DNA of 64,000 nt, from assembly GCA_018398585.1 (NCBI GenBank), contig JAGTTD010000002.1, forward strand, positions 36,324,186 through 36,388,185. Direction: 5' to 3'. Origin of the DNA: Simmondsia chinensis. Its lineage: Eukaryota; Streptophyta; Magnoliopsida; Caryophyllales; Simmondsiaceae. Made by a program: the position numbers and the translations under genes. Positions within the stretch are counted from its first letter, which is position 1, and the number at the start of each line of letters is the position of its first letter. This document shows positions 35,601 to 46,269 of the stretch, one piece after another. The notes beneath the pieces were generated by a model that was not told the origin of the DNA, ran no database searches, and was given only the letters and a program-made list of their open reading frames with translations.

Positions 35601-36929
35601 GGTTAAAGTACAATTCTCATAACGTGTGAGTTTGCTCACAGACAATAAGTTGCAAAAAAAACCCGGCAAGTACAAAACGTCATGGAGAATAAAATTTTCA
35701 AAAATCCAAACTTTCCCAATATAAGAAACGGTCAACGTTGTCCCGTTTGGTAATCTAACTAGTTTTACAATTTTATTTGGCACAATGTCAAACATGAGTG
35801 ATAGTGAAGAAACCATGTGGTCGGTGGCCCCGGTGCCAACAATCCAACTTTGACTGAAAATAAAAACTTGACCTGTCAGATTTATACTAGGTGAGACCTA
35901 ACTTTGTCCAAGTAGGGACAAGAGGTTCTAATATTGGCTAGCGGATAACCCGACAATGGCGCTGTCACCCGTGGGGTCTTCACTGCCGCAGTGAACCGCA
36001 GCTGCTGCTGCGGTTCCTGGTGCCCCGACCATCTTTGACCCCTGCTTCTTCCAACCTGGAGGATATCCAATCAATTCAAAACACCTCTCCTTGGTGTGTC
36101 CCTGTTTCTTGCAATGAGAACGGGTAAAACGGTTAGTGCGTTGGGAATTATTTCCCATGGACGAGCCTCCTGGCCCTTTCGCTGTCAATGCCGTAGCCTC
36201 GGGTGTCACAAATAACCCTGCTGCCACGCTTTGCTGCTTCTCTTCCTGACATAACACTGAATAAGCACTTACCACAGAGGTTAAAGGTTTAGTGTTCATA
36301 AGCTGTGAACGCACAGTTGAAAAGGAAGGATCAAGACCCATCAAAAGGTCCAACAATTTTTCCATATCACGAATCTGCACAAAAGCTTTGGCATATCCAC
36401 AAGTACATGGCGGGATCTCAACTAGCGTATACAATTCATCCCAAAAGGAAATAAGTTGAAACAGGTAGATTGTCTTGCTTCAAATGCGAGATCTCGCATT
36501 TTAATTCGTAAATATGAGGGATATTACTTTGAGAAAATCTCTCATGCAAATCAAGCCAAATATCATGCGCAGTTTCTAAATAGGTAATACTCTCATTAAT
36601 CTCTTTAGACACAGAGTTTGAGAGCCAAGTTGCAACCATGGAGTCACATGCACTCCATGTTCCAAAGTCCGGTGAATCGTCATCTGGTTTGGTAATACTA
36701 TCAAGAAATCCAGTTTTTCTCTTTGCCTTAAAAACTTTTAGTATAGTCCTTCTCCAAGAAGAATAATTGGGTCTTGTTAAAGTGTTTTGAACAAAAACCA
36801 AGCCGTAATTATCCGAGGGATGCAGATAAAACGGTGAGTTAACATCAATGACTCCCCCGTCAGGAGAGCCAGCATGATAGTTTGATCATCATTAGCTAGA
36901 GTAGTCTCATTATTGTTAACGACTGCCAT
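32646..36929 (-). pseudogene. copia gag-pol relic, copy 2
   Basis: Start Met at 36929, in a frame lost by a one-base deletion near 36858 relative to copy 1. Gag continues (FVQNTLTRPNYSSWRRTILK), then the zinc knuckle region RSHCKKQGHTKERC, in which the first Cys is Arg (CGT; copy 1 has TGT). Then HHCC (HCRLGHVAFSKL). The integrase core is well preserved at 35248-34631 with VDDYSR, SDNGQEF and TPQQNGVVERKH, the D-D-E triad. RT follows (FLHGDLDEE) and RNase H ends at 32646. Other frameshifts and stops remain. Confidence 0.88.
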
Positions 36930-37065
36930 ATTCTACCAAATCAAAACACAAAAACAAGCACAAGAAGCAAAGGGAAAAGGAACAACTCACAAATGCACTC
37001 CAAGAGTGCTTCAGCCACTTAATGGAAGAAGAGGAAAAACGCCACTTAATGCAAGATCGAAACTT

Positions 37066-37077
37066 GCTCTGATACCA
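37066..37077 (-). other. copia PBS, copy 2
   Basis: The - strand reads TGGTATCAGAGC directly after the LTR end, the initiator tRNA-Met type. Copy 1 has two changes here. Confidence 0.9.
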
Positions 37078-37412
37078 TGTAAAAACTTAAGATAAGACTA
37101 TGAAGGAAAAGAATTGTATATTGGATGATCAAGTATTGAAACAAGACTCACCTATTTATACTAGATGAAGGACACACCCTATCATCTTCTTAAGCTAAGA
37201 GTTACATAAGAATAAATAGCAAGAATAAATTAAGTAAATACTAGTAGTAAAAGGCCCATTTGGCCGGTTGGGAGAGGGAGAGGGAAAGCCTAAATATCTA
37301 CCAAAATATCTACCCACTCACTAATTACATGGAATATGTAGGAAAGTATATGCCAAGAATAAATACAAATATTAAAGCGTACAAATACAAATACAAAATA
37401 CTAATTTCTACA
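37078..37412 (-). repeat. LTR 3 (5' LTR) of copia copy 2
   Basis: 335-bp TGTAAAAAC...TTTCTACA followed by GTACC, as in copy 1. Confidence 0.88.
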
Positions 37413-38902
37413 GTACCCCATAATAAGAGTTGTTTACGATTGTTTTATTGTGAAATTATTTTTATGTAAGCAATTTGCTGATCATTCATAAATTATGAAG
37501 TGTTATGAGTCAATAGTTTTGAAACACTGAACGTAAATATGTTGTAGCAATCTTGTGCATAGATGATTGACATTTGCTGATATTCTTGGACATACTTAGA
37601 GTTGTAATTAGTTTCCGTTATTCTTATTATAATATTAATAGGGTAGTGATATTGTCAAGGTATTTTTGGTTAATGTCAGAGCAATTTCAACAGAACAAAC
37701 CACAAGTCTTTATTACTATCCTGACATTAACAAAAAATATCCCGACAATATCATTAACCTATTAATATTGGCAATGATGCTTAATTACCTTATGTATGTT
37801 AGTTTATGCTATTAATGAAACTGATGTCTACAAATTAGTAATGTACTACTTGAAGCTCTGTATGCTTTATTGATTACGGTCATTCGCTACAATCTCCCAT
37901 GTTTTATATTTATATCTTGTCCTTTATTTTTGGGCCTTTTTAGAAAGAAAATAGTAAATATATGTCTTTTTCCTCCCTTCCGTATGGGGTCTATAATACA
38001 GAAGTTCTACTATGCAAAAAAGTAAAATTCTGTAGGTGAAAAATATACTCCCAATCACTAATAATGTACTCAAAAGCATCTGCTTGTATGTCGACACACA
38101 GAGTTTGTGTGTTGACACATAGGCAAAAATTCTGCATAGTAGAAATTAGGAGCACTCATACATGCCAATTCCTAAATCAAAATAGCAATCAAAAACAAAA
38201 AAAGGTTGTGGAGTAAAATCAAGAGCACTGGATTTATGTGGTTCAGCTCGAGTGTACATCCACGGATGGGAAGCAAAATAATTTCACTATTTTAGGAATA
38301 ATACAGTAAACAATTTTATTGTACACATCATTCAGCCCAAACCCTACATATATATATAGAAAAACAGACACCCAACCCTCGTGTGATATGGGCCTAAAAT
38401 AGATTGACACCATCCTCGAACTTATAAAATAACGTTGAGAGTGGAGGGCTTCTTGGAGGCTAATTCCTTCATTTATGTCCTCTTTTCTTCCCCTAAAACA
38501 TCTTCCCGTTGTCTTTGAGGTCAAGATTCATAGCCAACTCTTCAAATTGTGCAAGTAGAATGGTTCGCTCTTTGTTTTTTGAGTTAAGGAAACTCTTAAA
38601 AATGGAACATTTACTCATAGAATACAGCTTAGTTAAATATCATCTACACAATTCATTAACAGGTCTTCACTAATCAAAGGAAACTTCAGGATTCCTACCT
38701 TCACTAGCATTGAAAAACTGTTAGCAATCTGCACTCACAGCTCGGGCGTGTACATCGTGAATTATGTGTCAAGAATTGTTTTTTAGTTGCTCTTTTATGC
38801 CCAAAGGTATTAATTTTATTGATCTGGAGTGATTTTGGGAAAGGGTCTTTGTTTACCCTATTTGGTCTACTTGTGGCAATACCAATGATGTAGACTCGAA
38901 TG
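37413..38902. other. non-coding tail of duplication unit, copy 2
   Basis: Duplicate of 24379-25871, including the foldback element at 37631-37769. No gene seen. Confidence 0.5.
37631..37769. mobile_element. 139-bp foldback/MITE, copy 2
   Basis: Same inverted ends AATATTAATAGG/CCTATTAATATT and stem as 24597-24738, with a few substitutions. Confidence 0.75.
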
Positions 38903-39079
38903 CATCTTGAATTACACTCTTAAAGATCATGCAATTTTGGTCGAGTGGGTCTACAAGTTGCGTCATTTACATTATACTCCCCACTTCAGTGTGTTGGGTT
39001 GTGAACCTTATTTTTTTCTCTTAATTTTAGTTTATTATTTATCTCGAGCAATTAAATATCGAATGTACCCAAGACCAGT

Positions 39080-40060
39080 CAACAGAGTACTTATGTAACT
39101 CTAGAGTTTGGTTAAACTTCTAAGCCTTTCTTTCCATTTCACCTAAGAATTATAGATCGTTGTTGGTCCCTTGACATACTTAGCCATGTCATTCTCATTG
39201 AAAGATTCATCCTTTCTTCTATATGACTTTATGGACATAAGTACCATGCGCTATTCTGCTTGAGACTTTATTCCTTCAAAAAAACCTCATACTTGGAAGC
39301 ATTGTCAGATTGTTGAAGTGGACTCAAGTTCGTCCCTTTGAACTTCTTCATATGCTCTATATGTTAGCCGCTCAATGCTAGCTTAGCGTATTGTACCTTG
39401 AGTAAAGCTACTGCGTACCTCCACCTGGCTCACTTAAACTGATTGATAGAATCCTTTAATGAGTCACCTAACTTTTATCTTATTCGAGTCAGGTCAGACA
39501 TGGATGTTCCTAGTTCCATCCTTAGGAACTACGCTTGGAATTGACTAGCCATCTCATCCAAAGTATAAATAGAATTAGATCGTAAGCAAATATACTACTG
39601 TAAAGCATTTCTAGTTTAGGAACTTGGAAAAAGTGTAATCTTAAAGAACTAAAGGTCAGTGGCTTCCTTACACTAACAATTAAACCCTTCTAGGTGTTCA
39701 AGGGAAGGCACTCCATAGAAAAGGTTAAACTCAGGCATTTGATCCCCCCAGGAAAAGGGCAGCCTTAGTCTATGTAGTATGGGCAAAGTTTGGATAGGCC
39801 AATTACACCTCTGCATTCTAAAGCCATACATTCGCTCAATTATTTTGGCTAACTACTCTTGAAGGGGTAGATTCCCAATCCGGTTCGCCACAAGTAGCTG
39901 CCCCAAGTATGGTTGTCCATTTCTCAAGGGGTTTGCTGGATAGCCGTGAGTACCCATAAGTCATAACTACTTGATTGGAAAATAGTGTTTGTCCCATGTT
40001 ATGTAGGATTGCGTTTAACAAACAAAGGCCAAAAGGTTTGGTTGATGCCATCTACTCCTA
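39080..40060 (-). pseudogene. Ty3/gypsy gag relic
   Basis: The - strand reads in patches: FYGVPSLEHLEGFNC, then LFPSS..RNALQ.YICLRSNS, DEMASQFQA, LGTSMSDLTRIR, LGDSLKDSINQFK. The order and spacing match the gypsy capsid domain (tryptophan-rich helix, then the SDLTRIKQ-like region). Many stops. The piece to its right (40051-39836) is open but unrecognised. No LTR is evident. It is not a copy of the gag at 13990-15040 that I can align. Confidence 0.6.
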
Positions 40061-41086
40061 ATGAAGTCTACGTACAACTCAAGTTTCCCTTTCTCATAGA
40101 ACACTGAGAAATGCCTGAGTCCCTACTGTGGTTTGGGTTGCATTCATCCCTTGTCAATATATCTTATGATTCGAGCTTGATCCTAGATTAATTCATTAAT
40201 CTATGTTGTCTACTAGTCCCTAGGGCTGAACAATGCCCATCTACCCTTGAACCCAATGAGCTGTTCAACTTGGGGATTTAGTCAAGGTTCTCATGGGGAT
40301 GAGGATAGAACTAGAAATGTTCTTGTGCCCTCCACTGCCTAGGTTTTGGTTGATAGGAGTGGTGGCTATTCTCAAGCCACCATGTGCTCCTCCAAGACTA
40401 AGTCTCTAATAAGATAGGTTTTGTTGGCTATTAGAAAAATCAACTTCCCTAAACTAGACAACACTAATTGCTCCTGTCTTCACCAGGTTTGTGCTGAGAT
40501 ACCCGTTTTGCAGCTCATTTTAATTGTAAGATGGGTTGAATTTATTTTCATACATATGCTCTTATAGATTCAAGTAACCTATTCTAAATCTCGAATTGCT
40601 TCAAGATAATGGGCTCAATTCAAACTATAATTTCTTATCCAACATCTTCATCTATGAAAGGCACAATCAATGCTAGAGTCGGGTTCATAGAGATTAAGAT
40701 CCTACTAGACTCTCAGTGCATCCTTTCATTCATGAATGTTCCTAAGTCGTTCACAACATCCCTAAAGATGGATGTGCTTTTGTGATGGCCTAACAAGTTC
40801 CATTCAATCTCGGCATGTTGGCTTTCGGTGAAATCATGCATGTACTTTTCAATTGTGCTTTCCATGACTTTGATTCTCCATTTAAGTATAGCCATAAAAC
40901 GCTTTCAAGAATAGTCATCAAAGTCTATACGCTCATCCATTAGGATACTTTTCATTATCAAACCTGTGGTTATGACTACTTTCTTCCTCTTAGAGGATTG
41001 AACGCAAGATGGAGTTTAAGATTTGGCTCGTGAAGGGCCAGTTAAACATTTTACCCTCAAGGGTGGTTCTTTCTCCATGTTTAGGC
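40061..41086. other. no recognisable gene
   Basis: Moderately AT-rich sequence without long ORFs. A 60-codon - strand ORF at 40895-40713 has no recognisable motif. It may be more of the decayed gypsy element to its left. Confidence 0.4.
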
Positions 41087-41097
41087 ATTTTTCACTT

Positions 41098-41279
41098 TTT
41101 TTTTATTTTTTATTTTTTTTTTTTAATGATGGTAAAGCCATGGGGAGGGGGGAGGGGATAAACCCCTTAAAGTCCTCATTAAAGAGGACACCACCTTGAG
41201 CTTTGTGGGATTCGATCCCGGGTCACCTCGTTGGCACCCGGCGATCACGACCACTCGGCTATGTCCCTAAGGGACAGGT
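41098..41279 (-). mobile_element. tRNA-derived SINE with TSD
   Basis: On the - strand the head carries a box A (TAGCCGAGTGGTC) and box B (GGGATCGAATCCC) RNA polymerase III promoter. A body with GAGGACTTTAAGGGG follows, and it ends in A-rich sequence (T-rich 41098-41125 on +). The element is flanked by ATTTTTCACTT at 41087-41097 and 41280-41290. Two more flanking bases match apart from one C/T, giving a 13-bp duplication. It is a complete, clearly retroposed copy. Confidence 0.9.
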
Positions 41280-41290
41280 ATTTTTCACTT

Positions 41291-42537
41291 GGCCTCCCAG
41301 CCAAACGTTTTATTTGCTCTTTTTTTATTTTCGAACAAACTCAAAAATGAATTTACCACGAGTAAGGAAGTAAATCAAGTCGGAATCACATGAGATTGAC
41401 CTTAATCAATCAAATGTTGTATTTTATGGTATTTTTGATATATCTGACTTTGGTTTGCAATTAAATATGAACTCTACAGATGCATCAAATTAAGTAGACT
41501 TTCACAATTATATAATAATTAAGTGGAAATAAACAATATGGATCTAACTCAAGCAGCAACAGGGGTAGTGTAGTCTGCAACAGTGCTTGGACACCCTACC
41601 TCGAACACTCAAGAGTTGAGAACTAAGTTGGAGATAGGCTTGAAAGTGTGGTAGCATATTTTCAGCCCAACTTGATTAGGCACTAAGTCTAACAATCTTG
41701 ATTTAAGATAACTCAATCAAGTTCAAATCTAACAAGGGAAGTGAACTAATTTTGGTCACCAATCCAAGATCAACTCAATCAAGCTTCAAGCTTCAAGCTT
41801 CATAATCAAAATCTTGGACTACTAGCACAAATTAATTCCATTTTAAGGGGCAAACGCCAGATATTATGGCAAAAGGCGTACCAAATATAGCTTCTTAAAC
41901 AACTTTACCAACACTTTAGTTGTATTGAAAAGTAACATTGAATTACAGTGCAACTACTCGTGAAAAAAAGTAAAGAAAAAGCACAAGCGTGCTTTGAAAA
42001 ACAATAGTAGAAATTCTTATGTGGTTTGCTTAAGTTGTCGGTTCCCCAGTTCATAGATTTAAAAAATAAATACTTTTATGAGATTTGTTTCAAGGGCTTG
42101 AAGTGTCCACGTTCAACTAAATTTCCACCAAAGAGGAAGCACTTTAGAGGCCGTGTCTTCCTTTTCAATATCTCCATCTTCTGTGTAATTGTCCTCGAGC
42201 CCAAGTCTATTTTAGGGTCCTTGGTAACTACCTCGAGTTGGAGCTCTTGTTCAATTAAGGTGACATCACCCTCGTGCGCATACTTCCCTTGAATAATTTC
42301 CTCCATCACATGCAAGGCCATACATCATTTAATCAACATTCATGTACATTTTGTAACTCAAATTTATATCACAGTGACGAGTAACTATAATCCGTGTTTG
42401 ATAATCATGTATTACATTAGAATAGAATAGTGTTGTTAAGCACTCACACCTTGTGCCAAAATGGCCATATGTGTCGTTTTGATACGCCAGTTTGAGCATA
42501 TTTTATGTACAAGGCAAACGTAGTGGGGTGGTGCTGT
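41291..42537. other. mostly non-coding; one weak gag-like ORF
   Basis: AT-rich DNA. On the - strand 42321-42076 encodes 81 aa ending with RPLKCFLFGGNLVERGHF. It loosely resembles the CFLC-GPH zinc knuckle of plant gypsy gag proteins with key residues lost. I see nothing else. Confidence 0.3.
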
Positions 42538-42630
42538 TGTCAGGGCAAATTTTTATTAATGTTAGAGCAATTTCAACATAGTAACGCTTTAAAAGTGTTT
42601 GTTATTGCCTTAATATTAATAAAAAATGCT
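42538..42630. mobile_element. small foldback element related to the duplicated MITE
   Basis: Arms GCAAATTTTTATTAATGTTA and, inverted, TTAATATTAATAAAAAATGC flank a short centre. The core ATGTTAGAGCAATTTCAACA matches the centre of 24597-24738 except for one base. Confidence 0.55.
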
Positions 42631-43014
42631 ATAAAAATAATACTAGCCTTAATTTAACATCATATCCTTGTTAGAAGATCGATCGCAATTCTTTGTCTAT
42701 GGATCACATATAGTTTCTTGCGTACTAACAAGTTATTAATTTAACCATAAGAAACTTTTTATGTAACAAAAATTCTAATGGTATTTGGAGTTGTATTGAA
42801 TCCTGTCATATCATATTCAGATTTATCCAAAATAATATCGAGTCGGCTCCGAAAATAATGCTGAAAAATAAAAAAAATACAAAAAATAATGCTGGAAAAA
42901 AAATATTTCCATATCTACTGTTGAACCGCCTAGCGTTCGGTTAACGCGGTTTATCACGTAATGAACCGCGTTTACGAAACGCAGTTCACATATAGTCATA
43001 TTAATTATAAGGTC

Positions 43015-43110
43015 TAAGCACCAATGTCCTGCTAGCCCAATCGTCACAGTTATTAAATGGCAAATGGCTGACGTGGGTTCGATTCCCACTTAATGCAATA
43101 TTTTTTAATT
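43015..43110 (+). mobile_element. tRNA-like/SINE-like segment with pol III boxes
   Basis: CTAGCCCAATCGTC resembles box A, and GGGTTCGATTCCCAC contains a perfect box B (GGTTCGATTCC), spaced about 40 bases apart. A T-rich tract follows. Too degenerate for a functional tRNA; likely a SINE inserted in, or part of, the surrounding foldback element. Confidence 0.45.
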
Positions 43111-43793
43111 TTGGGAGAAATTTTCTAAGCTTTTTCTTAAATGTAATAGTTAAAAACTAAATATACAATTTTAAAATTATTTTTAAACTCTTACGAGTCA
43201 CAAATTTAGATTTACCTTTTAAAATTATCTTCTTTTTATTACATGGATAAATAAAAGTATAATATATGTGGGAATTTTTATACAAATATTATAAATGTGG
43301 GAGTCTAATTAAAATTCAAATTTCTATAGTACTTTCCTAGTTTGAGTAGATGTGCTTTATCTATTTTTTTGAGTTGTGAAACGATTAAAAAAATATCGAT
43401 TGTGAATTTTTTAATAATTTTTATTATTAAGTTATTATTTTTTATTCAAGCCCTCCTTACTCTAAAATTCTGGATCCGCCGCTGCCCCCACTTACAGTTA
43501 CCACTATGCGTAATGATCGTCACATTGATCCCATATCCCTCTCAATAAAGCTCCAACATCATAAGTGGAGGTGGTAGGAAATCAGGCAAAGTTATCAAAA
43601 AAACGCCACTAATTCAGTAGTGGTCAAATAACTCTGACAATAGTACTTGAAAGATCTACAGCATATAAAGCAGAAGAAGGGCGGCAGCGTACAATGTGAC
43701 CTGCGGTGGGTTAACGAGAAAGAGGCAGAGAGACAGTGAGAGCCGAGGCGAGGGGTACACGTGAGTGGATGGGTCGGGGTTGTAGATCCTCAG

Positions 43794-43900
43794 TAAACCG
43801 CGTCTAAAGGATGCGGTTTATTTAAGTCTAAACCGCTTCTAAAGGACGCGGTTTATTTAAGTATAAACCGCTTCTACAAGACGCGATTTTATTTGTATAA
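43794..43900. repeat. 35-bp tandem repeat with internal palindromes (3 units)
   Basis: Units at 43794, 43829 and 43864 each contain AAACCGC(G/T)TCTA and GCGGTTTATTTAAG, so each can fold into its own hairpin. Related AACCGCG/CGCGGTT strings recur at 42930-42975 and 43895-43945. Confidence 0.8.
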
Positions 43901-44091
43901 CGCGGTTTACACGTAAACCAAACGCATTAATTTGACGCGGTTTATTATAGCCGCATTTTGTAAACACGGTTCAACAATAGATATGAAAATATTTTTTTTC
44001 CAGCATTAGTTTTTATTATTTTTTTTATTTTTCAGCATTATTTTCGGAATCGATTCAAGAACATTGGGGGCGGAATTTTTGTTACGTCAAA

Positions 44092-45128
44092 ATCAAGCTA
44101 TTGGGACACCAAGTCGGCGATACTTTCAACTAAGTGTCAAAGACTCAAAGGCAATTTAGGGAGAATGGGCCATTGGGTCGATTTTAAGCGTATTTATATT
44201 TGTTATATAACCAACTGAGATACTAATAAAAATATCGCTAGGATAGTTAGACGTGTTTAAGTGTAACAAGAATTAAAATTTAGTGTCACAATAGACCTTT
44301 TTTTTTTATAGTGGTTATTGTATTGTAAATGATTTATATATACATATAAAATTACATATTTAAATTATGTATATAAATTTTTTGCCATAAATTATTATTG
44401 CTGCAAGATATAGAGTCCCTAGAGTTAATGAGCAACTAATAATAATGGAAGTTTGAAATAATTGAACAAGATTAATTGTGCACGGATGCCAAGGGAAATA
44501 TTAAGGGTAATCGTTAAGAAATGTAAAGGATCATACGCAACAGTTATTATTATCAAGATAAAATTTATTATTATTAAAGTAATGATATAATTTATAAATA
44601 ATAAAAATTATAAAATTGTTTTGAAGTTGCAATTTTATTCTCATAATAACAATTTTATCCTATTAATAACATTACTCAGCTATCATTTCTATTTAGGATT
44701 TTTATTTTTTTTAAAAATTAAAAGTCAAGTATTATTCATGTCCTTTTTCTTTTTTTATAATAATTTTAGTTTTTCTTATGGAAATAGAGTTAGAAAGTTT
44801 TTTAAAAACTTTATTTTTAATTTCCTCAAAATAAAAAATTAAATTGCTAAATATTATTGATATTTATTTCTATGTTTATTTCTGCAAGAAGAATTCACTA
44901 AAAAAAAAAATTATTGTGATACTAGATTTTAACTCTTGGTACACTTAAAAGTATATGTAGCCATCCTAATGGCACTTTCATTAGTGTCATAAATGACTGT
45001 GTAACAAAGGTCATAAATATGCTTAAAAGTGATCCAATAGCCCATTCTTCTTAAATTATTTTTGAGTCTTTAATACTTATATAAGTAACGCTAACTTGGT
45101 GTCCTAACAGCTTAATTTTGACATAGTG
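44092..45128. mobile_element. 1.04-kb DNA transposon-like element with ~215-bp terminal inverted repeats
   Basis: Left arm 44092-44306 and right arm 44915-45128 are inverse to each other: GTCAAAATCAAGCTATTGGG against GTCAAAATTAAGCTGTTAGG, and later TTAGTGTCACAATAG against CTAGTATCACAATAA. The AT-rich centre has no transposase. Very long TIRs fit Mutator-like non-autonomous elements; family assignment is inference. A third arm of the family is at 55766-55968. Confidence 0.8.
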
Positions 45129-46100
45129 ATTATTCATTTTTCTAAATGAATGTTTACATTTTTCTATACAAGCACATTGATATCATTATTGTCTTTGTTG
45201 CTAACTAATTAAAAGTTGAGACGTACTATTGTTCCTTTTAAACTACATGTAATTATTATATTTATTATTTTCTCAAAATTGTCCTTGAAATAATATTATA
45301 GATGTCATATATCGTCGCACTATAAAGATTTTTTTAGTCTCAAACACAACAATACAAAAGTATGAGAATGATTAAGACGACGCTTACTGTAGGCTAGGAT
45401 GTCACCTGTTGTCTTAGAAATGCTTTACTATATCGTTATTTGATGAGGATACAGCTGCTTGCTTGCTGGTTGGCAACCTTGTAGTGAGGTAGTTGAGGTG
45501 TCGTTTTATTGTGATGGATACTTGATGGCGGTGTGGTATTTGATCTCCACAAGTTGTTCAACGATGTTTGGGTTCGTATTCCGATTGTGATGTTTTCGTG
45601 CTTCAAGATCGGACAATGTTGATAAAGTAGCTTCACTTTCCTCTATTTTATTTTTCATAACGTCTTTGTGCATTTCTTTTATTTCATCGCTGGAGAGCGG
45701 TTGCACACTGAATTTATTTTTTGTTCATTTTTTATTCATTTGCTCATAATCTATAAAGCGAAACGTGCATACAATTATAAAAAGAAATGAAAAATATGCA
45801 AGAATAATTAGTTGGGCAATAAGTTGTTCACCCATCAGGACATTACCAACTTATATGTTATAAGGACTAATGTACAATTAAGATTTGGAATGGTCTCATA
45901 ACGTCCTTTGTAATATAAGAAACAACGTTCCTACTCATTTAAGTTTAAATTAAAATTTACATCAAGTTTATTTATGAGATTTGTATACTCAATTTCCGAT
46001 TACCTCATGTCCCAATAAGATTTTCACCACATAATAGTTCATTTATAAAGAATATCCCTTTATAAATGAATCACTTTTTGTTCCACCATATCGAATCAAT
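45129..46100. other. non-coding; contains one perfect hairpin
   Basis: No gene is supported. TTCATTTATAAAG (46038-46050) and CTTTATAAATGAA (46058-46070) form a perfect 13-bp stem with a 7-base loop. Confidence 0.45.
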
Positions 46101-46113
46101 AATTGGCTGCTAA

Positions 46114-46256
46114 CAACAACAACAACAAAAAATCCAGTGCCTCCAAGGGCTCCCGCATAAATAAGGTCGGGAGGAGGGGGGGGGGGGGGGGTAATAGATG
46201 TACGTAGCCTTCCCCCTTCAGGGAGCTACCCTGAAGAGAGGCTGCCTTCCCCCTCC
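46114..46256 (-). mobile_element. 5'-truncated SINE with (TTG)n tail and 13-bp TSD
   Basis: The duplication AATTGGCTGCTAA is at 46101-46113 and 46257-46269. The - strand body reads GGCAGCCTCTCTTCAGGG...GGCTACGTACATC...GGGAGCCCTTGGAGGCACTGG and ends in TTGTTGTTGTTG. It is the same 3' body as the SINEs at 58410-58657 and 58725-58954, without the 5S head. An 18-base G run (46176-46193) sits in the middle. Confidence 0.88.
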
Positions 46257-46269
46257 AATTGGCTGCTAA

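Larger units (their letters stand above)
30116..37412 (-). mobile_element. Ty1/copia element (Ale-like), copy 2, with three LTRs
   Basis: LTRs at 30116-30465, 32304-32645 and 37078-37412. The central LTR and one extra RNase H/RT block come from an internal tandem duplication of 30073-32260, whose junction is TTGGCCCCTTC|ATCGATACAC at 32260/32261. The PBS at 37066-37077 is intact (TGGTATCAGAGC), unlike copy 1. Outer flanks match copy 1, so the original insertion predates the segmental duplication. Confidence 0.9.
25872..38902. repeat. tandem segmental duplication, copy 2
   Basis: Begins GTTGGCTTTA directly after copy 1 and ends TAGACTCGAATG (38891-38902), the same end as copy 1, followed by unrelated CATCTTGAATT. 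Length is 13,031 against 10,761 for copy 1. The difference is mostly the internal 2,188-bp duplication (30073-32260). The bases shared at the three breakpoints are only TG. Confidence 0.93.
42766..44095. mobile_element. long-inverted-repeat (foldback) DNA element
   Basis: CCGAAAATAATGCTGAAAAA at 42849 is matched in inverse near 44050, followed inward by AATGCTGGAAAAAAAATATT and ...GTTGAACCG. The arms run about 120 bp, with weaker outer pairing from GTAACAAAAATTC (42766) to its inverse (44083-44095). Inside are a pol III-like region (43015-43110) and a 35-bp palindromic tandem repeat (43794-43900). No transposase ORF. A TSD was not found. The right end abuts another inverted-repeat element. 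Confidence 0.7.

Noticed and set aside
15111..38902. Assembly artefact from two merged haplotypes
   Set aside because: Not fully excluded, but the copies differ by several large private indels and scattered substitutions, and the junction is clean. Listed as a check in the finding.
40713..40895. 60-codon - strand ORF as a small gene
   Set aside because: No homologous motif recognised and no promoter or neighbouring support; probably decayed transposon DNA.
43015..43110. Functional tRNA gene
   Set aside because: Box B is good, but the acceptor, D and anticodon arms do not fold into a cloverleaf by eye; called SINE-like instead.
44621..44842. 73-codon + strand ORF rich in Phe/Leu
   Set aside because: Lies in the AT-rich centre of a foldback element; its composition explains the ORF.
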